A DNA stretch of 64,000 bases from positions 1,240,001 through 1,304,000 of the forward strand of contig NZ_CP027295.1 of NCBI RefSeq assembly GCF_005490785.1, read 5' to 3'. The DNA comes from Brachybacterium sp. SGAir0954. Lineage in GTDB: Bacteria > Actinomycetota > Actinomycetes > Actinomycetales > Dermabacteraceae. Below are positions 53,229-61,707 of this stretch, one piece after another. The notes under the pieces are model-generated. The model ran no database searches. It was not told the DNA's origin and saw nothing but the letters and a program-made list of their open reading frames with translations. Each line of letters opens with the position of its first letter. Positions within the stretch are counted from its first letter, which is position 1. The position numbers and the translations under genes are program-made.

Positions 53229-55636
53229 CAGCCCTTCCCGCTGGACTGGCGGATGGTGACCGTGCTGCCGGGGGCGAGCTTCGTGCCGGGCGCGGGATCC
53301 GTCCCGATGACGTACCACTGGCCCACCGTCGCCGAGGGCTCCCGCACGACCTTCGTCGTGTAGCCGGCGGCCTGGAGCGTGGACTGCGCCGCGCTGAGGT
53401 AGTTCCCGGAGACGTCCGGGACCGTGCCGGTCTCGGCGGGCTTGCCCGCGGCCGTGTTCGGCGCCGCTCCCGAGGGGGCGGCGGGGAACGCCTCGTTGGG
53501 CAGACCCTCGGAGGCCTTCGTCATGTACTCCTGCCAGGTGGGCAGCGAGACCGTGTTGCCCCAGACCTTGCCGCTCTGGAGGACCTCGCCGTCCACCGAG
53601 AAGCCCGCGGGGCGCACGTTGGCGTTGGGGTGGCCGAACCACACGGCGGTGGACATCTGGCGGGTGAAGCCGACGTACCAGGTGTGGAACTGCGAGCCGG
53701 AGGTGCCGGTCTTGCCGCCGGCGTCGTGGCCCGGGATGACCTTGCCCTTGCCGGTCGCGCGGGGATCGGTGAGGTCCTGCTCGAGGGTCCAGGCGATCTC
53801 ATCCGCGACGGACTTGTCCATGACCTGGTCGCACTTGGAGCCCGTGGTCTCCATCTTGTCGCCGTTGCGGTCCACGACCTCGTTGATGCCGGTGGGCTTG
53901 CAGTAGGTGCCCTCCGCGGCGAAGGTCGCGTAGGCGGAGGCCATGTCGAGGGCGGAGATGCGCAGCTCGCCGAGGACCACCACGGAGGGGGCCAGCTCGG
54001 TGCCGTACATCTCGTCGATCGGCATGTCCCAGGTGGTCTGGTCGTACGGGTTGTAGGTCGCGGGGATCGCGCCGAGGTCGCGCGCGGTGTCCGCGATGTC
54101 GCACAGGTCGAGCTGTCGCGCCATGTTCGCGTACGAGGTGTTCACGGAGAACTTCGTCGCGTTGAGGACCGTCTCCATGGAGGAGAGCGGGACGGAGACG
54201 GCGTTGTCCGGGTTGTAGCCGGCGGTCTCGTACCAGCGGCCGCGGTTCAGGCACTTCGCGGGGAAGGTCTTCATGACCTCGCGCTTGGTGCCCACGGTGT
54301 CGTAGATCGACTTCCCGCTCTCGAGCCACTGGGCGAGCACGAAGGGCTTGAAGGTCGAGCCGACGGGGAAGCCGCTGCCGCCGCCGAGGGACTTCGGGAC
54401 GTTGTAGTTGATCGCGGTCTCGCCGGCGCCGGCGTCGGCGTACGGGTTGAAGGTGCGGTTCTCCGCCATCGTGAGGATCTTGCCGGTGCCGGGCTCGACC
54501 GTGACGATCGAGTGGCCGAAGCCGCTCGCGGAGTCCGCGGGGACCTTCCGGTTGAGGATCTCCTCGGCGTCCTTCTGGAGCTTCGGGTCCAGCGTGGTCT
54601 TGATGGTGAGGCCGCCGCCGTAGAGCAGCTTCCGCCGCTCCGCGGCCGTCGGCGCGAAGGACTGGTCGTTGAGGAGGGTGCGCGTGACGTAGTCGCAGAA
54701 GAACCCGCTGCCGTCGGCGGAGGCGCAGCCGGCGCGCACCGTCTTGATCTTCAGCATGTCCTCGACGGGCTGCTTCGTGTACTTGTCGTAGTCCGCCTGG
54801 TCGATGTAGCCCTGGTCGAGCATCGTCCACAGCACCTCGTTGCGGCGCTTCTGGCCGGCCTCGGGGTGCTTCACCGGGTCGTACTGGTTGGGGCCGTTCG
54901 TGATGCCCGCGAGCAGCGCCGCCTCACCGGGGTTGAGGTCCTTCGCGCTCTTGGAGAAGTAGTGCTGGGCGCCCGTCTCCACGCCGTACTGGGAGGGACC
55001 GAACTGGGCGACGTTGAGGTAGCCGTTGAGGATCTCGTCCTTGCTCCACTTCTTCTCGAGCGAGATCGCGAGCTTCGCCTCGCGCAGCTTGCGGCCGTAG
55101 GTCTGCTCGGTCGCCGCGTCGATGTCCTCCTGGTCGCCGCGCTGGACGGCATCCATGAGCAGGGCGTTCTTCACGTACTGCTGGGTGAGGGTCGAGCCGC
55201 CCTGGGTCGAGCCGCCGCCCGCGTTGCTCGCGAGGGCGCGCGCCATGCCCTTGGGGTCGATGCCGCCGTGCTCGTAGAACCGCTTGTCCTCGATCGCGAT
55301 CACCGCGTGCTGGATGTTCGGGGAGATCTCCTCGAGCGGGACCATGATGCGGTTCTCGGTGTAGAAGGTCGCCAGCAGCGAGCCGTCCGAGGCCTCGATC
55401 CGGCTCGCCTCGTTCAGCGGCTCGACCTCGAGCTCGCTCGGGTACGAGTCGAACAGCGTCACGCCGTCCTCGGCGACGGCCGAGGAGGCGGAGACCGCCG
55501 GGAGGAAGAACGCCGCCAGCAGGACTCCACCGAGGAGCGCCACGGCCACGAGGCCGAGGAGCAGGTAGAGGGTCTGGGCCAGGGCGACGGGGAGCGAGCG
55601 GGCTCCCTCGGGGCGCGAGGACGTGGAACGGGCCAT
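53228..55636 (-). CDS. Class A penicillin-binding protein with PASTA domain
   Basis: 802 aa bifunctional peptidoglycan synthase. One membrane helix (about 22-45), glycosyltransferase GT51 domain with IAIEDKRFYEHGGIDPKG (catalytic Glu116), GGSTLTQQYVKN and REAKLAISLEKK; transpeptidase with GSTFKPF (Ser427-x-x-Lys430), SVNT and KTGTS. A single PASTA domain (VPDVSGNYLSAAQSTLQAAGY) ends the protein. The ATG at 55636 is favoured because TACTGT lies 7 nt upstream; an upstream in-frame start would extend through that promoter. First gene of a two-gene operon with the phosphoesterase. Confidence 0.94.
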   Translation of the reverse strand: MARSTSSRPEGARSLPVALAQTLYLLLGLVAVALLGGVLLAAFFLPAVSASSAVAEDGVTLFDSYPSELEVEPLNEASRIEASDGSLLATFYTENRIMVPLEEISPNIQHAVIAIEDKRFYEHGGIDPKGMARALASNAGGGSTQGGSTLTQQYVKNALLMDAVQRGDQEDIDAATEQTYGRKLREAKLAISLEKKWSKDEILNGYLNVAQFGPSQYGVETGAQHYFSKSAKDLNPGEAALLAGITNGPNQYDPVKHPEAGQKRRNEVLWTMLDQGYIDQADYDKYTKQPVEDMLKIKTVRAGCASADGSGFFCDYVTRTLLNDQSFAPTAAERRKLLYGGGLTIKTTLDPKLQKDAEEILNRKVPADSASGFGHSIVTVEPGTGKILTMAENRTFNPYADAGAGETAINYNVPKSLGGGSGFPVGSTFKPFVLAQWLESGKSIYDTVGTKREVMKTFPAKCLNRGRWYETAGYNPDNAVSVPLSSMETVLNATKFSVNTSYANMARQLDLCDIADTARDLGAIPATYNPYDQTTWDMPIDEMYGTELAPSVVVLGELRISALDMASAYATFAAEGTYCKPTGINEVVDRNGDKMETTGSKCDQVMDKSVADEIAWTLEQDLTDPRATGKGKVIPGHDAGGKTGTSGSQFHTWYVGFTRQMSTAVWFGHPNANVRPAGFSVDGEVLQSGKVWGNTVSLPTWQEYMTKASEGLPNEAFPAAPSGAAPNTAAGKPAETGTVPDVSGNYLSAAQSTLQAAGYTTKVVREPSATVGQWYVIGTDPAPGTKLAPGSTVTIRQSSGKG

Positions 55637-55643
55637 GCTCCCT

Positions 55644-55649
55644 ACAGTA
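55644..55649 (-). promoter_or_regulatory. -10 hexamer of the PBP gene
   Basis: TACTGT on the minus strand, 7 nt before the ATG, giving a leaderless mRNA. Confidence 0.5.
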
Positions 55650-55780
55650 CGGCGGGCCCGTTCCCAGGTTCCATCTGCCATGCCCGCCTGGACGGAATCT
55701 TCACGAAGGCTCACTGTCCTCGGGGAGCGGGTGCGGGGCCCGAGGTCGTGCCCGACGGACCGATCGCCCGGGGCCCGCTT

Positions 55781-55809
55781 TTGCGCTGTGGCATGGGTCT
55801 CCCTAGAGT
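55781..55809 (+). promoter_or_regulatory. Promoter of whiB
   Basis: TTGCGC (55781-55786), 17-bp spacer, TAGAGT (55804-55809). The transcript would have a leader of about 42 nt with GGGGGAAGG before the ATG. Confidence 0.6.
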
Positions 55810-55857
55810 GAGGGGGAAGCCGACGGATCGACGGAGATCCATGAAGGGGGAAGGTCG

Positions 55858-56160
55858 ATGATGATCGGGGCCACCGGGGCCGGGGACGACCAGAGCTGGG
55901 CCGCGCGCGGGGCGTGCGCGGGGATGGATCCCGACGAGTTCTTCGTCCAGGGGACGGAGCAGAACCAGATCAAGACTGCATGCGGGAGCTGTCCCGTGCG
56001 CACGCAGTGCCTCGCCGACGCGCTCGACAACCGCATCGACTTCGGTGTCTGGGGCGGCATGACCGAGCGCGAGCGCCGCCGCCTGCTGCGCCGGCACCCC
56101 GAGGTCAGCAGCTGGACCGCGCTGCTGCAGCGGGCCACGCGGGAGGCGGTCAGCAGCTGA
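55858..56160 (+). CDS. whiB: WhiB-family iron-sulfur transcription regulator
   Basis: 100 aa. Four cluster-ligating cysteines, Cys20, Cys42, Cys45 and Cys51 (GACAGMDPDEFF, TACGSCPVRTQC), the G[V/I]WGG turn as GVWGGMTERERRRL, and a short basic helix (RRRLLRRHPE) for DNA contact. Wbl proteins bind the primary sigma factor and respond to NO or O2 through a [4Fe-4S] cluster. ATG 55858 and ATG 55861 are both possible. It is followed by DUF4177, RidA and MBL genes. Which WhiB subtype it is cannot be fixed by eye. Confidence 0.93.
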   Translation: MMIGATGAGDDQSWAARGACAGMDPDEFFVQGTEQNQIKTACGSCPVRTQCLADALDNRIDFGVWGGMTERERRRLLRRHPEVSSWTALLQRATREAVSS

Positions 56161-56189
56161 GCCGCCCGCCGCGCGGGGCGCGGCGCCGG

Positions 56190-56195
56190 TAGGCT
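56190..56195 (+). promoter_or_regulatory. -10 hexamer of the DUF4177 gene
   Basis: TAGGCT, 7 nt before ATG 56203. Confidence 0.5.
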
Positions 56196-56202
56196 CGCCC
56201 CC

Positions 56203-56379
56203 ATGAGCGCACCGACCCGCTGGGAGTACCTGACCGTCCCGCTGCTGATCCACGCGACCAAGCAGATCCTCGACAACTACGGCGAGGAGGGATGGGAGCT
56301 CGTGCAGGTCGTGCCCGGCCCCAATCCCGAGTCGCTCGTCGCCTACATGAAGCGGCCCCTCGACACGGCGGGGGCCTGA
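56203..56379 (+). CDS. Small DUF4177-type protein
   Basis: 58 aa: begins MSAPTRWEYLTVPLLIHATK and contains QILDNYGEEGWELVQVVPGP, with a LVAYMKRP ending. The WEY...GWELV pattern is that of DUF4177, small actinobacterial proteins often located near RidA genes. It has its own leaderless promoter and ends 3 nt before the RidA start, so the two are co-transcribed. Function unknown. Confidence 0.85.
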   Translation: MSAPTRWEYLTVPLLIHATKQILDNYGEEGWELVQVVPGPNPESLVAYMKRPLDTAGA

Positions 56380-56382
56380 GCC

Positions 56383-56880
56383 GTGACCGCCGCCCCCGCC
56401 GGGCGCATCGCCGCACGCCTCGAGGCGCTGGGGCTTGCCCTGCCGCCCGTCGCCGCGCCCGTCGCGGCCTACGTGCCCGCGATCCGCACCGGTGACCACG
56501 TGCACACCTCCGGCCAGCTCCCCTTCGTGGACGGCGCCCTGCCCACGACCGGGAAGGTCGGCGCCGGGGTCGACCCGGAGGAGGCCGCGCGCCTCGCCGC
56601 GATCAGCTGCCTGAACGCGCTCGCCGCCGTCGCCGACCTGCTCGGCGGGGTCGAGGCGCTCGACGCCGTCGTCCGGGTCGTGAAGGTCACCGGCTACGTC
56701 GCCTCCGCGCCGGAGTTCACTGGTCAGCCGGCCGTCATCAACGGTGCGAGCACGCTGCTCGGCGAGATCCTCGGCGAGGCGGGCACGCACGCCCGCAGCG
56801 CCGTCGGCGTCGCCGTGCTCCCGCTGGACTCGCCGGTTGAGCTGGACCTCCACGTCGAGCTCGCGCCCGGGACCGCCTGA
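56383..56880 (+). CDS. RidA/YjgF-family protein
   Basis: 165 aa, probably an enamine/imine deaminase that clears reactive 2-aminoacrylate-like intermediates. Visible: VPAIRTGDHVHTSGQLPFVDG, AARLAAISCLNALAAVADLLGGVEALDAVVRVVKVTGYVAS, and ARSAVGVAVLPLDSPVELDLHVELA. The usual catalytic Arg is replaced: the region reads GTHARSAVGVAVLP, where Arg is present as HARSA. Layout fits the longer YjgF subfamily. GTG start 3 nt after the previous stop. Confidence 0.88.
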   Translation: MTAAPAGRIAARLEALGLALPPVAAPVAAYVPAIRTGDHVHTSGQLPFVDGALPTTGKVGAGVDPEEAARLAAISCLNALAAVADLLGGVEALDAVVRVVKVTGYVASAPEFTGQPAVINGASTLLGEILGEAGTHARSAVGVAVLPLDSPVELDLHVELAPGTA

Positions 56881-56881
56881 G

Positions 56882-57697
56882 ATGGGCCCGGAGCCGCAGC
56901 GCGAGCCCGCGGCGCCTCCGGTCGAGCTGCGGCTGGTCCGGGCCGCGAACCCCGGGGCGATGACCCTGGATGGCACGAACTCCTACGTGATCGTCGACGG
57001 GGAGCGCAGCTGGGTCGTGGACCCCGGGCCCCGGGACCCGGAGCATCTCGCAGAGCTGCTCCTCGCCTCCGCGCCCCGGCCCCAGGGGGTGCTGGTCACC
57101 CACCGCCACCTCGACCACACCGCGGGCGCGGCGACCCTCGCCCGGCAGCTCGCCGCGCGCAGCGGCCTCGAGGTGCCGCTGTGGGCCGCCGATCAGGACG
57201 CGGTCACCGGCTCGCGGCCCCTGCCCTCCACCTTCGAGGGGGACCACGGGACCGTCGCGCACGTCATCCATCTGCCGGGCCACACCGCGGACTCCGTGGG
57301 CGTGCTCGTGGACGGCGGGCGGCTCCTCAGCGGCGACACGCTGCTGGGCGGCGGCTCCTCGACCGTCATCGTGCCCGACGACGGCGGCACGATCCACGAG
57401 CACCTGCAGTCCCTCGCGATCTTGCGGGCCATGGCGGTCGACGGCCGGATCAGCGCGATCCACCCGGGCCACGGGCCCGCCGCCGAGGGGCCGCTGGACG
57501 CGCTCGCCCTCGTGGAGACCGCGATCGCGCATCGCGAGGAGCGGATCGAGCAGGTGCGCCGCGCACGCCGCGCCGGGGTGCTGACCCTGGACCGCCTGGT
57601 GCGCGCGATCTACGGCACGGAGCTCCCGCCCGAGCTCGAGAAGGGTGCCCGCTGGAACCTCCGCGCGACCCTCGAGCACCTCGCCGCCGGGCGCTGA
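56882..57697 (+). CDS. MBL-fold metallo-hydrolase (LACTB2-like)
   Basis: 271 aa metallo-beta-lactamase-fold hydrolase. Motifs: NPGAMTLDGTNSYVI, VTHRHLDHTAGAATLA (HxHxDH), VIHLPGHTADSVGVL, LLSGDTLLGGGSSTVI and IHPGHGP, then a C-terminal winged region with ERIEQVRRARRAGVLTLDRLVRAIYG. This matches the LACTB2/endoribonuclease-like group. ATG begins 2 nt after the RidA stop. A conserved neighbour of RidA in Actinobacteria. Exact substrate unknown. Confidence 0.88.
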   Translation: MGPEPQREPAAPPVELRLVRAANPGAMTLDGTNSYVIVDGERSWVVDPGPRDPEHLAELLLASAPRPQGVLVTHRHLDHTAGAATLARQLAARSGLEVPLWAADQDAVTGSRPLPSTFEGDHGTVAHVIHLPGHTADSVGVLVDGGRLLSGDTLLGGGSSTVIVPDDGGTIHEHLQSLAILRAMAVDGRISAIHPGHGPAAEGPLDALALVETAIAHREERIEQVRRARRAGVLTLDRLVRAIYGTELPPELEKGARWNLRATLEHLAAGR

Positions 57698-57749
57698 GGC
57701 CCCGCACCCCACACCTCTCGCATTCCCCTGTCCCCGTCCCGGACGGCAC

Positions 57750-57783
57750 GAGCGCCCGCCCCACGTGAGGAGGACGGGCGCTC
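57750..57783. terminator. Bidirectional hairpin between MBL and crp genes
   Basis: GAGCGCCCG and CGGGCGCTC, 9-bp perfect arms around a 16-nt loop, located between convergent genes. Confidence 0.55.
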
Positions 57784-57797
57784 ATGCGTGCGAGGGG

Positions 57798-58475
57798 TCA
57801 GCGGGCGCGGCGGCGCAGGCGCTCCACGTCGACGATGAGCACGGCGCGGGCCTCGAGGCGGATCCAGCCGCGCGAGGCGAAGTCCGCGAGGGCCTTGTTC
57901 ACGGTCTCGCGGGAGGCGCCGACCAGCTGGGCGAGCTCCTCCTGGGTGAGGCCGTGGGCGACCATGACGCCGTCGTCCGTCTGCCGGCCGAAGCGCTGCG
58001 CGAGGTCGAGGACGTTCTTGGCCACGCGGCCGGGGACGTCCGCGAAGACGAGGTCCGCGAGGGACTCGTTGGTCTTGCGCAGGCGGCGGGCGAGGGAGGC
58101 GAGCAGGTGGCGGCCCACCTCGGGGCGCTGCGCGAGCACCCGGTAGAGGTCCTGCTGGGAGAGCGAGTACAGCGTGGACTCGGCCACCACGGTCGCGGTC
58201 GCGTTGCGCGGGGCGGGGTCGAAGAGGGAGAGCTCGCCGAGGGTCTCGCCCGGGCCGAGCACGGCGAGCAGGTTCTCGCGGCCGTCGCCCGAGGCGTGGC
58301 CCACCTTCACCTTGCCGGCGCCGATGATGAACAGGCGGTCGCCGGGATCGCCCTCGCGGAAGATCACCGCGCTGCGGTGGTAGTCCTCCTGCTTCATCGA
58401 CGCGAGGACGGCCTGCTTGCCGTCCTCGTCGAGAGCCGCGAACAGCGGCGACGACCGTACGATGTTCTCGTCCAC
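57798..58475 (-). CDS. crp: Crp/Fnr-family regulator, GlxR-like
   Basis: 225 aa cAMP-binding global regulator. The N-terminal cyclic-nucleotide domain has FREGDPGDRLFIIGAGKVKVGHASGDGRENLLAVLGPGETLGELSLFDPAPRNATATVVAE, with GELSLFD and R-x-ATA as cAMP-contacting features; the C-terminal helix-turn-helix has GLTQEELAQLVGASRETVNKALADFASRGWI. GTG 58475 with AGGAGG 4-5 nt upstream. The sequence is very close in character to corynebacterial and mycobacterial GlxR/Crp. A partial Crp-box lies upstream, compatible with autoregulation. Confidence 0.93.
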   Translation of the reverse strand: MDENIVRSSPLFAALDEDGKQAVLASMKQEDYHRSAVIFREGDPGDRLFIIGAGKVKVGHASGDGRENLLAVLGPGETLGELSLFDPAPRNATATVVAESTLYSLSQQDLYRVLAQRPEVGRHLLASLARRLRKTNESLADLVFADVPGRVAKNVLDLAQRFGRQTDDGVMVAHGLTQEELAQLVGASRETVNKALADFASRGWIRLEARAVLIVDVERLRRRAR

Positions 58476-58549
58476 GGGTCCTCCTGGTGATCGGGTCCCG
58501 GAGCCGCCGGGACCGTGCCTGTGCCGATCGTGACGGCGCTCCACCCCTC

Positions 58550-58565
58550 GGTGGTCGCAGTCACA
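58550..58565. promoter_or_regulatory. Possible Crp/GlxR binding site
   Basis: GGTGGTCGCAGTCACA keeps the GTG-N8-CAC core of the TGTGA-N6-TCACA consensus (8 of 10 positions). It lies 75 nt upstream of crp and 70 nt before nth. Confidence 0.35.
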
Positions 58566-58634
58566 TCATGAGGGAACACTATCGCGCCTGGCGCCCCCAG
58601 ACCCGCCGCCCCGCCAGACCGAGGAGCCGAAACG

Positions 58635-59330
58635 ATGTCCCAGGCCGCCCCGCGCCGCACCCCTGCGGGCTCCCGGACGGTCCCTCGGGGAGCGGCCGAT
58701 GCCGCCGCCGTGAGCCTGCGCCTGGCCGCTGAGCACCCTGGCGCACGCACCGAGCTCGACCATCGGGACGCCTTCGAGCTGCTCGTCGCGACGGTGCTCT
58801 CGGCGCAGACGACGGACGCGAGGGTGAACAGCCTCACGCCCGCGCTCTTCGGGCGGTGGCCCGGTCCCGCCGCCCTCGCGGCCGCCCCCGAGGAGGAGGT
58901 CGCCGCGCTGCTGCGCCCGCTCGGCATGGGCCCCACGCGCGCCCGGCGCGTCGTCGGCCTCGCCGCGGCGCTGCTGCGCGACCACGGCGGCGTGGTGCCG
59001 GACGACCAGGCCGCCCTCGAGGCTCTGCCCGGGGTGGGGCGGAAGACGGCGCACGTGGTGCGCGGCGCCTGGTTCGGGCACGAGCTGCTCGCCGTGGACA
59101 CGCACGTGGGGCGTCTCGCGCGCCGGCTCGGCTGGACCGCCGCGACGGATCCTCGCGCGGTGGAGGAGGACGTCGTGGCCCGGGTCGCCGCCGACGGCGC
59201 CCCGGGCGAGCTCACCCGGCTGGGCCTGCGCCTCATCCTCCACGGCCGACGGGTCTGCACCGCCCGGGCGCCCCGCTGCGAGGACTGCGTGCTCGCGGAC
59301 CTCTGCCCGAGCGCGGGAGCCGCCGCATGA
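58635..59330 (+). CDS. nth: Endonuclease III (DNA glycosylase/AP lyase)
   Basis: 231 aa base-excision repair enzyme for oxidised pyrimidines. Helix-hairpin-helix LEALPGVGRKTAHVV carries catalytic Lys137; catalytic Asp155 is in LLAVDTHVGRLARRLG; the [4Fe-4S] loop is Cys208-x6-Cys215-x2-Cys218-x5-Cys224. GAGGAG lies 8 nt before the ATG. The N-terminal 30 residues are unconserved and Ala/Arg-rich. Coupled to the Nudix gene by an ATGA overlap. Confidence 0.95.
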   Translation: MSQAAPRRTPAGSRTVPRGAADAAAVSLRLAAEHPGARTELDHRDAFELLVATVLSAQTTDARVNSLTPALFGRWPGPAALAAAPEEEVAALLRPLGMGPTRARRVVGLAAALLRDHGGVVPDDQAALEALPGVGRKTAHVVRGAWFGHELLAVDTHVGRLARRLGWTAATDPRAVEEDVVARVAADGAPGELTRLGLRLILHGRRVCTARAPRCEDCVLADLCPSAGAAA

Positions 59331-60061
59331 CCGGGGGAGCGGGGCTGCCCGCCTTCCTCTCGGGGATCGCGGAGCGCGCCGCCCGCGGCGACGAGGTGCT
59401 CGTCGCGGACGTCGGACGCCCCGACGCGCCCCTCCTGCCGCCGCGCGAGGAGGCGCGGCGCAGCGCCGTGCTCGTGCTGCTGAGCGGGACCACCGCGGAG
59501 GACGCGGAGCTCGTGATCGAGGAGCGCGGCCACCGTCTGCGCTCGCAGCCGGGCCAGTTCTCGCTGCCCGGCGGCGCCATGGACCCCACCGACCGCGACG
59601 AGGTGCACACAGCGCTGCGGGAGGCGCAGGAGGAGACGGGCCTGGTCGAGGGGGCGGCGCGCGTGCTCGGCGCGTTCGCCCCGATCGGCATGCCCTGGCG
59701 GCGCCAGTACGTCACGCCGGTGCTCGCCTGGGCGCCCGAGCGGCCGGTGCTCGGCGTGCAGGACCCGGTCGAGGTCGAGCGGGTCGTGTGGGCGCGGCTC
59801 CAGGGCCCCGGCTCCCTCGGCGACCCCGCCCGACGGCTGCGCGGCCGGCTCGACGGGATGGACGTCGGCCCCGCCTTCGACCTGCCCGAGCAGGCCTTCG
59901 TCTGGGGGTTCACCGCGCTGATCCTGGACCGTGTCCTCGTCGAGCTGGGTCTTCCGTCGGTGCCCCCGGACGCCCCCGCCCGGGAGGTCCCCGCCGAGCG
60001 CCGGAGGCAGCGTCCGGACCCCGCACCGGGACGGCGCGTCCCGGGGAGCGCGGGCCTGTAG
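59327..60061 (+). CDS. Nudix hydrolase, CoA pyrophosphatase-like
   Basis: 244 aa. Nudix box GAMDPTDRDEVHTALREAQEETGL preceded by LRSQPGQFSLPGG, which resembles the UPF0035 motif of NudL/PCD1-type coenzyme A pyrophosphatases. PIGMPWRRQYVTPVLAWAP follows. The C-terminal 35 residues are Pro/Arg-rich and unstructured. The ATG overlaps the nth stop; its own TAG stop is the first half of the -10 hexamer of the cold-shock gene. Confidence 0.9.
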   Translation: MTGGAGLPAFLSGIAERAARGDEVLVADVGRPDAPLLPPREEARRSAVLVLLSGTTAEDAELVIEERGHRLRSQPGQFSLPGGAMDPTDRDEVHTALREAQEETGLVEGAARVLGAFAPIGMPWRRQYVTPVLAWAPERPVLGVQDPVEVERVVWARLQGPGSLGDPARRLRGRLDGMDVGPAFDLPEQAFVWGFTALILDRVLVELGLPSVPPDAPAREVPAERRRQRPDPAPGRRVPGSAGL

Positions 60062-60064
60062 ACT
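60059..60064 (+). promoter_or_regulatory. -10 hexamer of the cold-shock gene
   Basis: TAGACT; its first three bases are the stop codon of the Nudix gene. Predicted leader of about 95 nt, long leaders being usual for csp genes. Confidence 0.5.
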
Positions 60065-60165
60065 CGATCGGCGGCGGCCCCGTGGGCGGCCCCGCCACGC
60101 CCGCGTCCCCGACGCGGGCCCCTCCAGTGACCAGCCCCCAGACCCCAGGACAGGACGGGATCAAC

Positions 60166-60552
60166 GTGCCACGCGGCAAGGTGAAGTTCTACGACGCCGA
60201 GAAGGGCTTCGGCTTCATCCTCGATGACGAGGACGGACAGAGCGTCTACGTCCACGCGACCTCGCTCCCCGAGGGCGTGACGACGCTGCGCCCCGGCGCG
60301 CGCGTCGAGTTCGACATGGTCGACGGCCGTCGCGGCCCGCAGGTGCTGTCCCTGCAGCTGCTCGAGCCGGCGCCCTCCGTGTCCCGTGCGCGCCGACCGA
60401 AGCCGGAGGAGATGGCCACGATGACCGAGGACCTCATCCGGCTCCTGGACGACGCCTCCAACGGCCTGCGGCAGGGGCGCTTCCCCGACCGCGGCCATTC
60501 CCAGAAGATCGCCACCGTGCTGCGCGCCGTCGCGGACAACTTCGAGGCCTGA
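60166..60552 (+). CDS. Cold-shock domain protein with C-terminal extension
   Basis: 128 aa. Residues 1-66 form the CSD fold: GKVKFYDAEKGFGFILDDEDGQSVYVHATSLPEGV with RNP1-like KGFGFI and RNP2-like VYVHAT. A helical extension with EEMATMTEDLIRLLDDASNGLRQGRFPDRGHSQKIATVLRAVADNFEA follows, as in the long actinobacterial form. Start GTG 60166 chosen because VPRGKVKFYD matches the family start; a GTG at 60130 is also in frame. Paired with DUF3027 as in many Micrococcales. Confidence 0.92.
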   Translation: MPRGKVKFYDAEKGFGFILDDEDGQSVYVHATSLPEGVTTLRPGARVEFDMVDGRRGPQVLSLQLLEPAPSVSRARRPKPEEMATMTEDLIRLLDDASNGLRQGRFPDRGHSQKIATVLRAVADNFEA

Positions 60553-60557
60553 GACCC

Positions 60558-61592
60558 ATGACCCAGCCGACCACCGCATCCCGCCGTCCCCGCACCGCGA
60601 AGCCGAAGCTCGACGCCGTCGCGGCCGCCGCGATCGAGCAGGCCCGCGAGGCCCTCGTGGAGGTCACCGAGCCCGGGCAGGTGGGCGAGCACCTGCGCGC
60701 CGAGCCCGCCGGTGAGCGGCTGGTCACGCACGTCTTCGACTGCACGATGCCCGGCTACCGCGGCTGGTCGTGGGTCGTCGTCCTCAGCCGTGCGCCCCGA
60801 GCGAAGGCGGCGACCGTCGCCGAGACGGCGCTGCTGCCCGGCGAGGGCGCGCTGCTGGCCCCCGCGTGGGAGCCGTGGGCGGAGCGTCTGAAGCCCTCCG
60901 ACGTGGGCGCCGACGACCTCCTGCCCTTCCAGGAGCAGGACGTGCGCCTCGAGCAGGGCTACGAGGCCACCGGCGACGAGGACGAGGACCGCGTGGCCCA
61001 GTGGGAGCTGGGTCTGGGCCGGGAGCGCGTGCTCTCGCCCGAGGGGCGCGCCGAGGCCGCCGAGCGCTGGACCGAGGGTGAGTTCGGCCCGCGGCAGACC
61101 TCGCACCGCGGCCGCCGCGGCACGGTCACCGCGACCTGCTCGAGCTGCGGCTTCCTGTCGCTGCTCTCGGGATCGCTGCGCACCGAGTTCGGGGTCTGCA
61201 CGAACGAGTGGTCCCCGGCCGACGGTCGCGTGGTGCACCTGGGCTACGGCTGCGGTTCCCATTCGCAGACCGGCCAGGAGGAGACCGATCACGAGGCCGT
61301 GCGCGGCGCCGGCGTCGTGATCGACGAGCTCGAGGCGGACCTCGAGCTCCAGCAGCCCACCTCCGACGAGCAGGCTGCTGATGAGTCGGCTGCTGACGAG
61401 TCGGCGTCCGGCGAGCAGGCCGCTGACGAGCCCGTCGTCGTGGACGCCCCCTCGGAGACCGCGGCCGACGCCGAGAAGGCCGATGCCGAGGTGGCCGCCG
61501 CCGATGAGGCCCCCGCTCCCGGCGAGGATGGGGATCCCGCTTCGTCCGAGGACTCCGGTCGTCCCGAGAGCGCCTCCACCACCGAGGTCTGA
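60558..61592 (+). CDS. DUF3027 protein
   Basis: 344 aa. N-terminal conserved domain: AREALVEVTEPGQVGEHLRAEPAGERLVTHVFDCTMPGYRGWSWVVVLSRAPRAKAATVAETALLPGEGALLAPAWEPW, followed by RPSDVGADDLLP-type sequence and a zinc-ribbon-like part with CSSCGF and GVCTNEWSPADGRVVHLGYGCGSHS. The last 90 residues are very acidic repeats of DEQAADES and similar. It starts 5 nt after the cold-shock gene, so the two form an operon. Function unknown. Confidence 0.9.
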   Translation: MTQPTTASRRPRTAKPKLDAVAAAAIEQAREALVEVTEPGQVGEHLRAEPAGERLVTHVFDCTMPGYRGWSWVVVLSRAPRAKAATVAETALLPGEGALLAPAWEPWAERLKPSDVGADDLLPFQEQDVRLEQGYEATGDEDEDRVAQWELGLGRERVLSPEGRAEAAERWTEGEFGPRQTSHRGRRGTVTATCSSCGFLSLLSGSLRTEFGVCTNEWSPADGRVVHLGYGCGSHSQTGQEETDHEAVRGAGVVIDELEADLELQQPTSDEQAADESAADESASGEQAADEPVVVDAPSETAADAEKADAEVAAADEAPAPGEDGDPASSEDSGRPESASTTEV

Positions 61593-61707
61593 GCCGGGCT
61601 CGCACCGGACCGTCCCGTCCCTCGTCCACTCCGGGCAGGACGTGCGTCGCCGTGCCGCCATCGGGCGTGCTCCTCGCGCACTCGACGGGCATGGCACGGT
61701 GGTCGTC

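Noticed and set aside
60130..60165. Earlier GTG start for the cold-shock protein
   Set aside because: The CSD family starts with M-x-x-GKVKFYD, matching GTG 60166; the extra 12 residues are unconserved.
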